From Aquatica leii (Eukaryota > Arthropoda > Insecta > Coleoptera > Lampyridae): a DNA stretch of 64,000 nucleotides. Where the stretch lies: positions 63,999,505 through 64,063,504 of the forward strand of contig CM069436.1 of the NCBI GenBank assembly GCA_035610365.1. The letters are read 5' to 3'. Positions 49,682 to 61,803 of the stretch are shown here, piece after piece (position 1 is the first letter of the stretch; each line of letters begins with the position of its first letter). The translations under genes and the position numbers were made by a program. The notes beneath the pieces were generated by a model. That model saw only the letters and a program-made list of their open reading frames with translations, had not been told where the DNA came from and did no database searches.

Positions 49682-51082
49682 GCGAGGATCCTACGGTTTC
49701 TGCCGCATCTCGCATTTCGCTCGCCAAACCTTTCGGTTTTCCCATTCATTTTCCTGGATCGCCCTATCTCTCATTGTGTCCACTATCCCGCTCATCCAAG
49801 TTTGAGCTGGTCTTCCTCTTCTTCTCCTACTAGGGGGAATATATTCTAGAGCTCTCTTTGGCCACCTATCATCGGACATTCTTTTTACATGACCATACCA
49901 GACTAGCTGCCTAGTTTCTACTCTTTCTACTGTTGTGTGAACTCTTCGTGTCCTTCTTCTTATTTGTTCATTTTGGATGTGCTCCTGTCTTGATATTCTG
50001 CACGACCGTCTCAAATAATCCATTTCCACCGCATTTATTTTTCGTTTATCTTTTTCTTTCAATTGCCAACATTCTGCTCCGTACGTCAATATTGGTTCTA
50101 CAATTGTTTTGTAGATTGTCATTTTTGTTTGAATTCTTATATTGTTGGACCATAGTAAAGGATTTAACATTCCGATGCATTTCTTCCCCTGTTGAGTCCT
50201 ATACGCTATATCTTCCTCTGATGATCCTTTATTTGAAATTATACTTCCCAGGTATTTAAACTCCTTACATTGTGCTATATTCTTTAATTTCAAGTCTGGA
50301 TCATCCTCTCCTTCATCCCCAACTCTAAGATATTCTGTTTTCTTCATGTTGATGTTCAAGCCCCATGTTTCATATGCTTCTTTCAGTTTTCTCAGCATAT
50401 AATCTAGGTCTTCTTTGCAGTTTGCAATGAGTACTTGATCATCCGCGAAGAATAGAATTGTTAGGCATCTCTCATTAATTTTTATACCCATCCCTGCACA
50501 CTTTCTCGTCCATTCTAATAATGCTTCTTGCAAATATATTTTAAATAGTGTAGGTGATAGACAACATCCCTGTTTTAAACCTTTAGTTATTTGAAAAGGT
50601 GGTGATATTTCGCTGCCAGTCTTTATCGCGCTTTGTGCATTTTTGTAGATGTTATATATTGCTCTAACATATTTATTACTAAGGCCAACTTTCGTCAATA
50701 TATTAAACATACTTTTCAAGGGCACTGAATCGTAGGCTTTTTCTAGGTCTATGAAAAGAAGATGGGTAGGTAGATTTCGGGCTTTTCGTTTTTCTAATAT
50801 TTGCTGAAGAGTAAATGTGTTATCCGTACAGGTTCGTCCTGCTCTAAAGCCATTTTGTTCTTCAATATCTTCATACTGCATTTCAATCCTCTTTTTTATT
50901 ATTCTGCCATACAACCTCCCCAACGAGCTAGTGACACTGATTCCTCTATAGTTTCCACACACCTTTCTATTTCCTTTTTTATAAATTGAACTGATGTGTG
51001 CCAAATTCCAATCTGATGGGATATCCTTTCCCTCAATCAGACAATCGTTAAAAAGGTCTGCTAGCTTTATGAGTAGTTTCCT
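49630..51082 (-). mobile_element. 5'-truncated RTE-type LINE insertion with target-site duplication
   Basis: The element reads on the minus strand. Its 3' end is a (TA)n microsatellite (49644-49678) almost directly after the ORF stop, as in RTE LINEs, which have very short 3' UTRs with simple-repeat tails. The 14-bp sequence ATGAGTAGTTTCCT occurs immediately outside the TA tail (49630-49643) and again at the truncated 5' end (51069-51082), so it is a target-site duplication. The inserted DNA is thus 49644-51068. An identical duplication together with an uninterrupted RT frame implies a recent insertion. Confidence 0.9.
49643..49678. repeat. (TA)n microsatellite, LINE 3' tail
   Basis: An uninterrupted run of alternating TA forms the 3' tail of the minus-strand RTE element. 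Confidence 0.9.
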
Positions 51083-51103
51083 TGTGGCATGAAATAAAAA
51101 CAA
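49691..51103 (-). CDS. RTE-type LINE reverse transcriptase (5'-truncated, open)
   Basis: This 470-codon uninterrupted frame encodes a non-LTR reverse transcriptase and C-terminal region. In order it shows W-x-x-A-x-I-x-x-I-YKKG (about residue 32), NYRGIS, LYGRII, QNGFRAGR, LLFIDLEKAYDSV, the GLKQGCCLSPTLF block, the catalytic FADD (about residues 219-222; 50438-50449), LNINMKKTEY, FKYLGSIIS, ILTYGAECW and WYGHVKRM. The N-terminal AP endonuclease and the start of the RT are missing because of 5' truncation. The first 11 to 12 codons (MFLFHATRKLL) come from the target duplication and flanking DNA, not from the element, so the ATG is accidental. It cannot retrotranspose by itself. Confidence 0.9.
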   Translation of the reverse strand: MFLFHATRKLLIKLADLFNDCLIEGKDIPSDWNLAHISSIYKKGNRKVCGNYRGISVTSSLGRLYGRIIKKRIEMQYEDIEEQNGFRAGRTCTDNTFTLQQILEKRKARNLPTHLLFIDLEKAYDSVPLKSMFNILTKVGLSNKYVRAIYNIYKNAQSAIKTGSEISPPFQITKGLKQGCCLSPTLFKIYLQEALLEWTRKCAGMGIKINERCLTILFFADDQVLIANCKEDLDYMLRKLKEAYETWGLNINMKKTEYLRVGDEGEDDPDLKLKNIAQCKEFKYLGSIISNKGSSEEDIAYRTQQGKKCIGMLNPLLWSNNIRIQTKMTIYKTIVEPILTYGAECWQLKEKDKRKINAVEMDYLRRSCRISRQEHIQNEQIRRRTRRVHTTVERVETRQLVWYGHVKRMSDDRWPKRALEYIPPSRRRRGRPAQTWMSGIVDTMRDRAIQENEWENRKVWRAKCEMRQKP

Positions 51104-52266
51104 ATTTGGTCTAAAGTGGCGTAGTTTTGTGATATTTGCAATTAAAGTCTTCAGGCCGGTCGGGTCCTGACTATCTAAACAAATCGAAACTGTTTGTTGA
51201 TTGTAACTATGCGGTAAATTATAGGTGTATATACTGTAAAATCCGTGAAACGTATTAATGTATTGTGATAATTATTGTTTTTTTTTTAATTTCCCATCAT
51301 CTACAAAATCAATTGTTAATAAAATAATTAATGCAAATGGTAAGGTTTATTTCTTAGCGTTATTACTGACCCAGCTTGACAAAATGTACTTTGTGTGCAG
51401 GATCACGTTTATCTTTAGTTGTAACCAAAACAAGACTTTAGATAATCAAGGCAATGACTTAGAGAAACTAAAAATGTTCTCCTGTTTACGAAGGTCGTGA
51501 TCAAGAAAGGCCATCCACATGTATTAACAACGAAAGATGAATAAATCTTTTCAATAAAATCAAAACAATAATTTTTTTTTATTGTATATACAGATATTGT
51601 AAATTGTTAAAAATCCAACACGAAGTAGTTCTAGAGAAATAGGCCGCGCAGCTAACGAGTCCCATAGTACGCAACATCGTGTTTTAAAGAATTATTTTTT
51701 GTATTCTTACCATGTTCAACGTGTGAAACAGTCAATCGACGTTGATTTTGAACCGCGACGTTAATTTTACCAGAAAGACTTACAGGCGACTTTTACAAAA
51801 AACTTTTGCGCAAGAATTTGATGACACCCTTTGAAGCTTGCAAGAAACGGCAATAGGCGCTCGTCAGCCCGTAGGTCAGATATTAACTTTTTAGACTTTT
51901 TTCTAAAGCTATGTTAAAAGTGAAGTATACAAAACTCCCGTAAATAATAGATAAGAAATCCAAAATCGATTTTTTACAGTAGCAAATGCAATTAGACAGA
52001 ATGTGCAATTATTTACGCAAGTAACGAACAATTTTTGGCGACATTTAGACCTTTGTGTTTCATTTAATGGAAGAGATATATCGCACGTAAGCTGCAATAG
52101 TGACACTATTCAAAAAAGTGTTTTTTTAAGTTAATACTTGTGCCGCAGGTAAAACATCGGCTTTGTCTTAACTGTATTTATCATTAGCAACAGATTCTGA
52201 GTTGCGCTAGGCAAGTTAATAATGTAGTGTATCCCTAATTAGCAATACTGACGCTATTTGAGTTGT
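51083..52266. other. Non-coding stretch
   Basis: No recognised gene. The last few hundred bases may be the 5' untranslated part of the family copy that begins at 52494. Confidence 0.45.
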
Positions 52267-52411
52267 GCCATTATAACGGAAAGAATTCGCATTTTTGACC
52301 AATCTTAAGTGGCCGTTTTCAAATCGTGTCGTTATAACAGAAATAATTCTTATTTTTTGACCAAGATTAAGTACCAGTTATTAAAATATGTCGTTTTAAC
52401 ACAGCGAAACT
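52267..52411. repeat. Tandem repeat, about 61-bp period, 2.3 copies
   Basis: Units begin at 52267, 52328 and 52390 with G(C/T)C(A/G)TT(A/T)TAAC. Each full unit then shares AGAA..AATTC..ATTTTTGACCAA.(A/C)TTAAGT. The array ends about 80 bp before the ATG of the family copy at 52494, so it may be promoter or terminal sequence of that element. Confidence 0.65.
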
Positions 52412-52493
52412 AATGATTTGAAAGATATTTGTGATTGTAAAAGCGTTTAAATTGTTTCGTTTCTTGTTATAGACCCAATAAACCATAATCAGG

Positions 52494-54650
52494 ATGAGTC
52501 AAAGTGAAAAATTACTCGAAAAATTAGGTAGGTTAATAGATAACTATTATCGTAATAGGCCTCAAGTAATTTTTAGAATTTGCAATTTGGAAAGGTTTTA
52601 TTTTTATTGAAATAATAATTTTTATTCCAGTTTGATAAAAGTGCACTCTAATAATACTGCTTCATCTGAATGGCAAGTAGTTTCTCCATTGTTGGTAGTA
52701 GAAACTCCACTCAACACACTTAGTGTTTATTGGAGTGATGTTCTAATGTTTTTAAACGTTAATTACCCAATACAAAACGTTGAAGGTAAAACTAGAAAAA
52801 GAAAAGCTGCTTCCATAGGATGAAAACGAAACGAACCGAATATTGGTAAAAAAAATTCTGGTAAGTCTTTTACACCGCAAATGCAGTAGTACATTTACCG
52901 AAGGTAAAAGATTTTATATTTTTACAACATATTCGGAACTGGCAGATATTACCAAGCAACGAAATTATATATTACACCAAAAGCAAGGAATAAATCCAAA
53001 ATACAGATATCTCAAAGCAGTTTCAGATGGACAAAATAGTTGAAATAACTACTGCGCTTTTCACTTAAGAGTAAGCAACACTCGTATACGGGTTAGCAAA
53101 ACGTTTTTTAAAGCAACCTTAGGTGTTACGGATCGCACTATTCAAATAGTGGTCTATTAATCTAGGGATGGCTTTTTACTTGATGATTTAGGTAGTAAGC
53201 ACAATAAACATAAACAAGTCTCCGATGAAATTAGAAATGGCGTTTGGAAACATATTTTGTCTATACCAAGAATTGAAAATTCCTAAAAAATATGTCCGCC
53301 TGATAAACGTTTATTACAAATTAAAACGTTTTTAAACGTGTAATAAACGTTTATCAGGCGGACATTTGAACGTTTTTTATACTAAAGTGTATCTTGGGTC
53401 ACTATATTCGAGCTCAAAGTAAAAAAGAATACATTGAAATATAGAGATTATAGGCATAAATGTGAAGAAACGGCCAAACCATAGGCAAATCGGACAATGT
53501 ATATTAGACTATTTAATTACGAATTTAATTTGACATTTTTTGTGTCAAAAAAAGACCAATGCAAGAGGTGTACTTCTTACGAAAACTCTAATGCTGAGGA
53601 AAAAAATAACTTACAGAATATGACATCTATCTGTAAAAAAAGACCTAATCAGAAAGGAAAAGGAAAGTGATAATGCGAAGTCAAATAATAAATTCATTGT
53701 GGCGTGCTTCGATTTCCACTTCAAAAGGAGATGTTTTGGTTTACTACTATAAATCCAAATTGAACACACATTGATTCCCCATCTTTTAAAAAAAGAACAA
53801 GGTAATGTTTAGTGTTACATGTCGCACAAAGGAGAAGCCAAGCAAGGTGTTAATAAAATTAGGTAGTGTCTACTGCAATTTTTAGTCCAACAGAAAAACA
53901 ACTGTATAATTGCCACTTATTTATATGCTGTCGCAAAATTAAGGATTTAGTCAATTACTCATATATTCTTAGTGACAGGTCATACCCAAAATAAGAAGGA
54001 CTCTGTACACTCAGTAATTGAAAAAAATGTAAAACATGCTTAAAAATCAAAGTCTATTCATATTGCTTTTTTTATTTTTTATTTTTTATTTATTTCAAGA
54101 GATGGTTCGTCTAGCGCCCCTGCACTGCGGTCTCCTTGGTCCTTTTGTGCACCTCTTGATTTTTTTACTCCCTCATCAGTTCTGTTTTGTCAATGAAGTC
54201 CAGAAGTTTATTCCAAGGGGCTTTTTTCAACTCATCATCGGTTAGCTTTATGTTGCTTTACAATATACAACTCTATTTAGAATTGCCGTATGACGTCCGA
54301 GAGTTAAGTTATGACAGTTTTTTGATCTCATTTAACGGAAGGTACCGGGATAAACTTTAATACAAAGACAAATAGAGAATCGTTCAACTGAAATTACATT
54401 TCAGTAATTCGAGTGGAAAAAGAGCATTTAAAGCATTTTTTTACAAAACGTCCTATAAAGAGGACACTTACAATAAACTAAATATTTATAGCGCGAAATA
54501 CAAAGAAAAAGATCTTTTTAACCATGCAACAATTTTGCTTTAAAAAAGACCGACTAAATCAAATATCAAAAAAAAGTTTGATGACCTAATGCTAATGCTT
54601 TAAAAGAACAAGATTCCCAAATCCCATACTTACTTTTACAATTTTTTTTA
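52494..54650 (+). pseudogene. Relic of uncharacterised repetitive insect protein family (copy 2)
   Basis: Exon 1 (52494-52527) reads MSQSEKLLEKL. An intron of 103 bp follows (GTAGGT at 52528, AG at 52629-52630). Exon 2 then shows a basic KTRKRK stretch, a decayed Cys segment, the LADITKQRNYILHQ and NPKYRY blocks (52930-53010), RVSKTFFKATLGVTDRTI, DEIRNGVWKHILSIPRIEN, FFVSKKDQCKRCTSYEN (about 53540) and CFDFHFKRRCFG. Farther on come GEAKQGVNKI, FLVTGHTQNKKDSVHS (about 53965) and a C-terminal KEHLKHFF...KTSYKEDTY region to IPKS near 54630. This covers the whole length of a multi-copy insect protein family that I recognise but cannot name. A DDE/RNase H-like transposase is possible but unproven. 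It is broken by stops, frameshifts and a hairpin insertion (53292-53365). Confidence 0.7.
53292..53365. repeat. Perfect 26-bp-arm hairpin inserted in the coding relic
   Basis: The arms 53292-53317 and 53340-53365 are exact inverted copies around a 22-base loop. Each arm contains the palindromic core ATAAACGTTTAT, also found in the foldback at 31089-31227. It sits between the codons for IPRIEN and the expected next block of the host relic, so it is an insertion. Short A6/T6 stretches outside the arms may extend the pairing. Confidence 0.85.
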
Positions 54651-55230
54651 ATCAACATAATAAAGCAAAACCGGCACAACTCAAAATAAGGATAAAGTTT
54701 AGTAATTTATGACGTTGTTATAAGAAAAGTGCCGAATTAATACTGTTTATATAGCAAAACATGTTGACATTACAAGAAAATCACATTTTCTTCCAATGTT
54801 TTAAATGTTTCATTCCGTAATTGTCATCATGGTGCGACTTGGACCTTTAAATCTCCGTTATTTCAAAACTAACTCTTTTAGGTTGTGTCGCCATTGCAGC
54901 CCACTTGCGATATCTGGTGTTCTTGAAAAGAATGTACAGAATAGAAAGTTTATTTAACCACAGTAATTTAACTACGTTTTATCCGATAGCCTTATTTTCT
55001 ATCTATTTTTATTTTTGGTGTTAGCAAATCGTTGAGACGAAATTTGTACTTCTTAAAACAGTTTATTTGAATTCGTAGTATCAACAACTTTAGTAAGCTA
55101 CAGGTCCGTAATTTACGATTTATTAAGCTAAAAATTTAAATAAACTTTAATTTGGCATTTTTTGCTAGTATTTATAATTTAACTTCACCTGCTAAAATAA
55201 CAACACGTTAATCAGATACACCCTGTATAC
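54651..55230. other. Non-coding stretch
   Basis: No recognised gene. ACACCCTGTATA at 55216-55227 resembles a mariner-type terminus, but its partner was not found. Confidence 0.4.
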
Positions 55231-55497
55231 ATATATAAAAATGAATGTTCGTATGTGTGTTTTTATGCGTTTCTATACCACTCATGCAACCGCAATAAAA
55301 ATTTAAGAGGTTCTTCTGTGTACGCCTGCGCCTGGTCAAAAAAATATATCTGCAAAAAAAATTTCTTGATTAGAAAAGTATATATTGTACATTTGATAAA
55401 AACATAAAATATTAATAAAATTGATTTTGAGAAAACAAAATAATAATATTACACCAGCAAACACTTTTTTACTTTAGGTGGCCGGGTACAACTAGTA

Positions 55498-55534
<37 letters not shown>
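55231..55534 (+). mobile_element. SINE-like or non-autonomous repeat with (AAT)n tail
   Basis: A block starting TATATAAAAATGAATGTTCG, with a GTGTGTTTTTATGCGTTTCTAT segment, runs to GGCCGGGTACAACTAGTAAT and then (AAT)n at 55501-55534. Heads of the 'AAAAATGAATGT' kind and tails of the 'CGGGTACAACTAGT' kind, ending in a simple repeat, are common in dispersed insect repeats. No tRNA-like promoter was confirmed, so SINE is a tentative label. Confidence 0.4.
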
Positions 55535-58500
55535 TATTTATGACAAAACTCATTATAAATTGCGAATAATAACTCATTTGTTGCGTTTGAATGAAAAATA
55601 AAATTTTAATCATTAATTTAATAATTATGATTTTTTTTTATTTTGTAATTTAATGATATTAAATGACGGATAAAACTATTTCTACAGCTACTATATTTGT
55701 TATGAAAGTAAAGGTTAAATTTGATACCATTGTAATATACAATATAAAATATTTGTTACTTTTGACCTTTGTTAAAAAAATTTCTATTTTTATTTGTCAC
55801 TCCGAATGATTCAAATGATAATTTAATTTTTATTTGTCGCTTAACGTCGTTCAAATAATTAGTACATTTTGTCACACAGAATTATTGAAATAATGATTAT
55901 ATTTTAAAATCTCACTCAAAACTATCAAAATAACGATTCAATTTTTATTTTTTATACCTAAATCTTAAATAAAAAATCCGTTCATTTTAGGTATAAAAGC
56001 AGGCAATATGTGAGCACTCTGCTACTACAAAAAATATTTCCATTAGTGACTCGTTTTTTTAGTTAATGATTAATTCTGTTACAATTTATTTACTTTTATT
56101 AAAACATTTGATAGAATCAATACATGCAGTAAAATTGCCGTTTTTAGATTTTCAGTTTACTGTCTACGCAAATAAAACTTTTTGTGTTTTTCTGTTATCA
56201 ATATATTGAAAACCTATAAGTAAGGTTGTAAAATTTTAAACATCTGTATATTTAAATGTATGGGCAAACTTAAAGATTCATTTAATAAATATAAATAAAT
56301 GACACAACTTTTGTATAAATTTTAAATACAAATAAATGTTATTTATTGTACGGTTGACTCCATACGTGACATTGGTTCATATATGTCATTCTTTTTATTA
56401 CTGTTACATACGACTTATAGGTTACAAGTGCAGTTAGTGTAATTTATTTAAATTTAAACTTTAATTATTATTTCATTACACGCCACACAAAAAACATAAC
56501 AATTTTAGTAACCCATGACCCACATTGAAGTCCTAATCAACTAAAAACTGAATAAGCAACTGTCTAATTCTTTATAAAAAATGGAAATATTTTATACATA
56601 AAAAGAGTTAATTTTATAGTCAATAAATCAAAGTAATTTTTGTATTAAGCAAATTTTTAAAAGATTAAAAAATATTTTAGACTTTTTGCTAATCTTTAAT
56701 AACGATTTGTCTAATTAAACGTCAGAACCGAATCAGAACCAGAACCATATTGTACCAGTTGACATTGGCAACAATATTCAAACCTAACTACACATTAATT
56801 TAAAATTCTTATTGTTTATACCTATTTAAATTTTTTTTAAATATTGGCTACGTATATTCTTTTATGCAAATTATGTCAAAGACATAACTTTAGTCAATAA
56901 CTGTTTTAGTTGAAAGCATCTTATAAAGTTGTATATTTTTAATAATACAAACGTTTATTTAAATTTGTAGATAAACTCAAAAAAAATAAAGTAAACAATA
57001 AAATATTCTTTTATTAACCCGTCTTGTTTGTACTGTAAAATTGGCTTATTATAATTCTGGGGCAGTAAAACAAAATTAAAGAAAAATAAAAAATGTAATA
57101 AACAGGAAATTAAGTTGTTTTTGTAAGGCACGTTAACACTTCTTTTATATGCAAATTATTTTTTTTAATGTTATTGTTTCCTTATTGACGGTAGTTTTAT
57201 TGATATTGATATGTATCACATTAGTAAATGGGTAAAGTAAAAATTCAAAAAAATATTAAACATTGATTTTTACATTATAAATAACATGCACTCTTAAATT
57301 GGAAACGTTTCTGTAACTTATAACCTTATTCAATAATTTGATTTCTTTATATTTTTATTACTGGTAGTTACATATATATAATTTACAAAATCCACACCTA
57401 CAGGCACGTTACTAATACAAATCGAAATAGTTTTGCTGGCGTTCATTTATTTGTGTTTTTTAAAAAAAATTGATAAAAAAATTATGATTGCGTATGTTGT
57501 TAACTATATACGTATTGTGGTTTAATTTTAATGGTAGTTTTGCGTGTTAGAAAAAGAATTTATAAACACATCAAAAAATATATTGTAATCAATTTAAATA
57601 TAGCAGTATATATGAATACATTAAACATCATTATTTTGCTACAAAAATGCTATAAAAGTTAGGGTACAATTATATTAAGACTTAAAAAACATTATTTAAT
57701 TTACGAAATGTTTTAATTTAGGTAAAAACCGAGGTAAAAACTGTTACTAAAGTGATTAACGTGTTTTTAGTACACATTAAAATAATAGATTACTTTAGTT
57801 TTAAAAAACAGAAAATAAATAGTTAATTAAAACAGTCCCTAGTAACACAAAATATATGTACGATATTCTAATGATCTTAGTACAATATTTAAAGTCGGTT
57901 AAATATTGCTTGGTGTAAATATATATGCCTGATATTGTTAAACTGTATAATTTTAATATTTTAAAATTATATACGTACTATATTATTGATATATTTTAAA
58001 ACCTTACAAATGTTTTCAAGGTTTACATGACATCAGGTAAATATTTTAATTGTAGATCATTGTTGCAAGATGTAGAAAATGTATTCTAAATATTGTAAAA
58101 CTAGATAAAAAGAATGCTATAAAAATGTGTACAAACAATATCGTTCGTGTGTTCTAAAGTCACAAATGCTTTTCAAAGTTTGACTGACATAAAATATATA
58201 CTATAAGTATATATAGGACTAATATTTATGTTTAATTAGTATCTAACTTTTCTATGTTTATTTTCAACTGTACTTATAAATTTACGTATTTATAGATGTT
58301 AAACGTTTTCTTTAAACTTTTTTTTTAATTAAACCGTGAAAGTCTTTGCTATTACCCTAATGTTTGCTTAGTTAGCTGTTTAACGTTTACAGAAAATATT
58401 TCATGGAAATTTCAACGGTCATCGCTAATAAAAAACATAAATTAAAGAAATGCTTTTATTTACGTAACTATGGTCAATAAATAATAAACAACGTATTTTT

Positions 58501-58942
58501 AAAAAAAAATATAAGTAAAAATATGCAAAAAACAAATTCTAAAATTTTTTTGAATATTCTCCTTATTTTTTGAATAGTAATCCGAAGAATAGGTTTTGTG
58601 CACTTTTAAAACGAATCATGTTTGAAGTTATTTGTAATTTCATTAATTCATAATAGTCGGTAAAAAGACAAACATTACAATATATAGTAGATGTTTTATT
58701 GACGTGATTAAATAAATAGAAATAATAATGCTGCTGAAATTTCTGTAAGCCATATTAAAAAAAAATTATGTTTTCATAGTTTCTTTATTGAAAAATTTAA
58801 ACTGAAACCATTTGTCGGTATATTTCATACCAATTAAAATAACTTTATTACATTTTAATGCATTTTATAATTATTATTATAAAATGTAGATTTTTTAATA
58901 CAACTTGGTAGAGTAAATCTTAATTGTATGTTTTTTTTTCAG

Positions 58943-59007
58943 ATGCCATCACAAGACGACATCTTAATATAACGGATGTTGCATACGTCGTATCTAGCAA
59001 AATTTAG
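58943..59007 (+). CDS. Possible short terminal exon
   Basis: The acceptor TTTTTTTTTCAG (AG at 58941-58942) is strong. One phase gives AITRRHLNITDVAYVVSSKI followed by TAG. The peptide is short and unrecognised. A T-run plus AG is frequent by chance in such AT-rich DNA. Confidence 0.15.
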
Positions 59008-59543
59008 AACATTTATGTAGTACCTATGTAATATGTGATTATAGTAAGAAGTAATTTAAAGATACAATTTTTTTGTGTACTTATTTATTGTTCTAGAACA
59101 GATAAAAAAGTGTTTCCCATATATTGGAAACAAATATTAAAACGACATTCACATCAAATGTCCGCCATACATTGAAAACATATATTTAGAAGATATTTTT
59201 AACTAATATTTAGAAAATATTTATCTTATATAAATTATTGATATAACATTACAATAAATGGCCAATATAAAAAAGTGTGACATTTAAACATTTTCCAGAT
59301 GTTATTTACTAATATATTACGTATATTTTGTGCTAAAATATGAAAATAACGTTTTACATTAACACATTATAGTAGCGTTATGTACATCAAAAAAATATCA
59401 GCAATAAAAAAAATGTTGAAAAGTAACGAGTGCGTCAAGTTTTCAAACAAAGAAGTTTCAGATTAAATAAAAAATATTGACTATATTACTTATAAAAATC
59501 GGTAAGGTACTATTAATTGTAATAAATAAACAAAACCAAACTT

Positions 59544-59701
59544 TTATGATAAATATAAAATTATATAAGTTGAAGAGACGTGAGTGGTACTAGCATGTTT
59601 TAAGATTTGATAGCAGCAAATTAACCAGAACAGCAAGAAACCACAAGAAAGTCTACTAGGCAATCCCTCACAACGCTGAACACAATCATGAGTAAGATCA
59701 T
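59544..59701 (-). CDS. Possible exon, unidentified
   Basis: On the minus strand TTGTTTTGTTTTCTATAG is a plausible acceptor (ends 59702). The frame after it is open for 52 codons to TAA at 59544, with a Cys-rich start (DCVQRCEGLPSRLSC) and then a hydrophobic run that could be a membrane segment. No family recognised. Confidence 0.2.
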
Positions 59702-60254
59702 CTATAGAAAACAAAACAAAGTTTAACAAAAACCGACGTTAAACTTAATTAAATTTGAAGAAGATTTTTACTAGATAGACTAAACGTGCACAAAAAATTT
59801 ACTATTTTTAGTGAGAACAAAAAGTTTAAATAACTTTGGAAAATATTTTGTTCTGTGTCTGTCACTATTTAAAAATCTAAGATATTAGTTTAAATATAGT
59901 GTAATAAAATTTTTAAAATGCATTGATTACGTTTACTTTTCTTCCCAGAGTATTAAGTTGCAGGTGCGTTTGATTTCAGAGGACCATGAAAACCTAATTG
60001 ATCCTATTATCAGCATTAGGAACGTTTAAGCTTTTCAAAGTACGACGTCTTAATTAAGTTGTAACTTTCTTTCAGTGAAGTGCATTTGTTTGATTGTGCA
60101 TATTTAATATTTTTTTAATAAGCTTTCCTATTATTTAATAAATTAATATTTTTTTTGAATCTGAGGATTATTTGCTGATTATGAGGTTTTATTGAGTCCT
60201 TTTTATTACATCTATTAATTTTAATAAGCAGTTATAAATGCTGTTGTTTGAATG

Positions 60255-61803
60255 TTATATGATAATTAACAACGCTAAAGATGTAACAAAAGAATTCAAC
60301 AACTACTTCATTAATGTTGGAAAAAATCTTACAAAAAATCAAACTCAAATATATAATATAATTCATCACCAGTCCATAGTATATTTTTAACCCCTACATT
60401 TTTTGAGAAAATTATAAATTCAATAGAAGATAAAACTACTGCAGGGAAAGATGGTATTTCTGTGAAAACCTTAAAAATTTGTTTTGTTTTTGTTATATTT
60501 TACATTACTCAAATACCTAATAAATAAAATATTAGAAGCTGGTATTTTTCCAAATGAAATGAAAATAGCAGTGGTAGCTCCGATATTTAAAAATGGAAAC
60601 ACAAAAGAAATATCAAATTATAGATCAATATCGGTGCTTTCAAGTTTTTCTAAAATAGCTGAATAAATTATAAACAACAAAACCATAAAATATCTAAATA
60701 AAAGTAAAATAATAAGCAATAAACACAATGGATTTCTAAAAAAACTGTTACTCAAGCAACAGTAACTGATACTATAAACCAAATTTATCAAGGAATAAAT
60801 AACAACAAAGAATTTGTAGTTTTTTTTATAGATTTACAAAATGCTTTTGATACAGTAGATCATTTTATATTATTACAAAAATTAAAAAATGTTGGTATAC
60901 GTGGTAGCTAATTCAGGTAGTAAAATTAGAAGAAATATCAAGTTCTCCAAAGATAAAACGTGGAGTTCTTGAAGGTAGTGTTTTAGGACCATCTTTATTT
61001 ATTATTTATAATAATGATCTCTTGAATCAAAGCATTAAAAGCCAAATTTACTCATATGCAGATGATAAAACACCAATTTATAATAACATCAATATTGAAC
61101 AATTAACACAAGATTTACAACATGATGTAAATTTAATATAAAAATGGATAAATGAGAATAGATTAAGTATTAACACGAAAAAAAAAACAAATTACATTAT
61201 TATTGGAAAGAACCATATTATAAAAAGTCCTGTAATAAAAATTGAAAGCAAGATGATCTTTAGAACATGCTACAAAAGTTCTTGGGTTGATAATAAATGA
61301 AAATATGACCTGGAAAAAACAAACACAATCTGTTATAAAAAAAATGACCAATAATTGTAGTGCTTTCTAGAATTAAATATTTTATATCAACACATGTTCT
61401 TAAGATAATCTATTACTCATATGTACATCCATATTATAGTTATTTAAATTCGATTTGTGGTGGAGCCCCTTTAGTACATTTAAAACCATTACAAACACTA
61501 CAAAATAAAGCGTTAAAATTAATACATAAAGAATCATATTTTACTGCAACAAACAATTTTTACATAAATTATGACAATCTAAATTAATAATAAATATTCT
61601 GTTAATAACCAAATACACAATCATTACACTAGAACTTACTAATATATTTATATTGACTCAATAAGAACAAGAAAAAGTAAAACAGACATTACTAAAAATG
61701 GAGCTTTGATTTACAATAAATTACCAAAAACTATTAAAAAAATTAAAAAAACATGTAAATTTAAGTTTGAATTAAAAAGTTACATTAGAAGAAGTATATT
61801 ATA
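60255..61803 (+). pseudogene. CR1/L2-type LINE reverse transcriptase relic
   Basis: The blocks run in non-LTR RT order. FNNYFINVGKNL is near 60296. GKDGIS-like sequence follows at about 60445, then ILEAGIFPNEMKIAVVAPIF at 60530-60590 and NYRSISVLSSFSKIAE, with a stop in place of the next Lys (60664). Next are HNGFL, FFIDLQNAFDTVDH, GVLEGSVLGPSLFIIYNNDL (about 60962) and the catalytic YADD at 61055-61066, then KWINENRLSINTKKTNY. The thumb region has VLKIIYYSYVHPYYSYLNSI and LQTLQNKALKLI, and the C-terminus YNKLPKTIKKI ends at about 61803. It is 5'-truncated (no endonuclease seen) and carries several stops and frameshifts. CR1 versus L2/Daphne affiliation is not resolved. Confidence 0.8.

Larger units (their letters stand above)
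55535..60254. other. Extremely AT-rich non-coding stretch
   Basis: No recognised transposon coding over about 4.7 kb. Two weak splice-acceptor-anchored frames are listed separately (58943 plus, 59701 minus). Confidence 0.5.

Noticed and set aside
49630-49833. Frame with an IYIYIY repeat
   Set aside because: Translation of the (TA)n microsatellite.
49933-50259. 108-codon plus-strand frame
   Set aside because: Antisense shadow of the intact RTE ORF.
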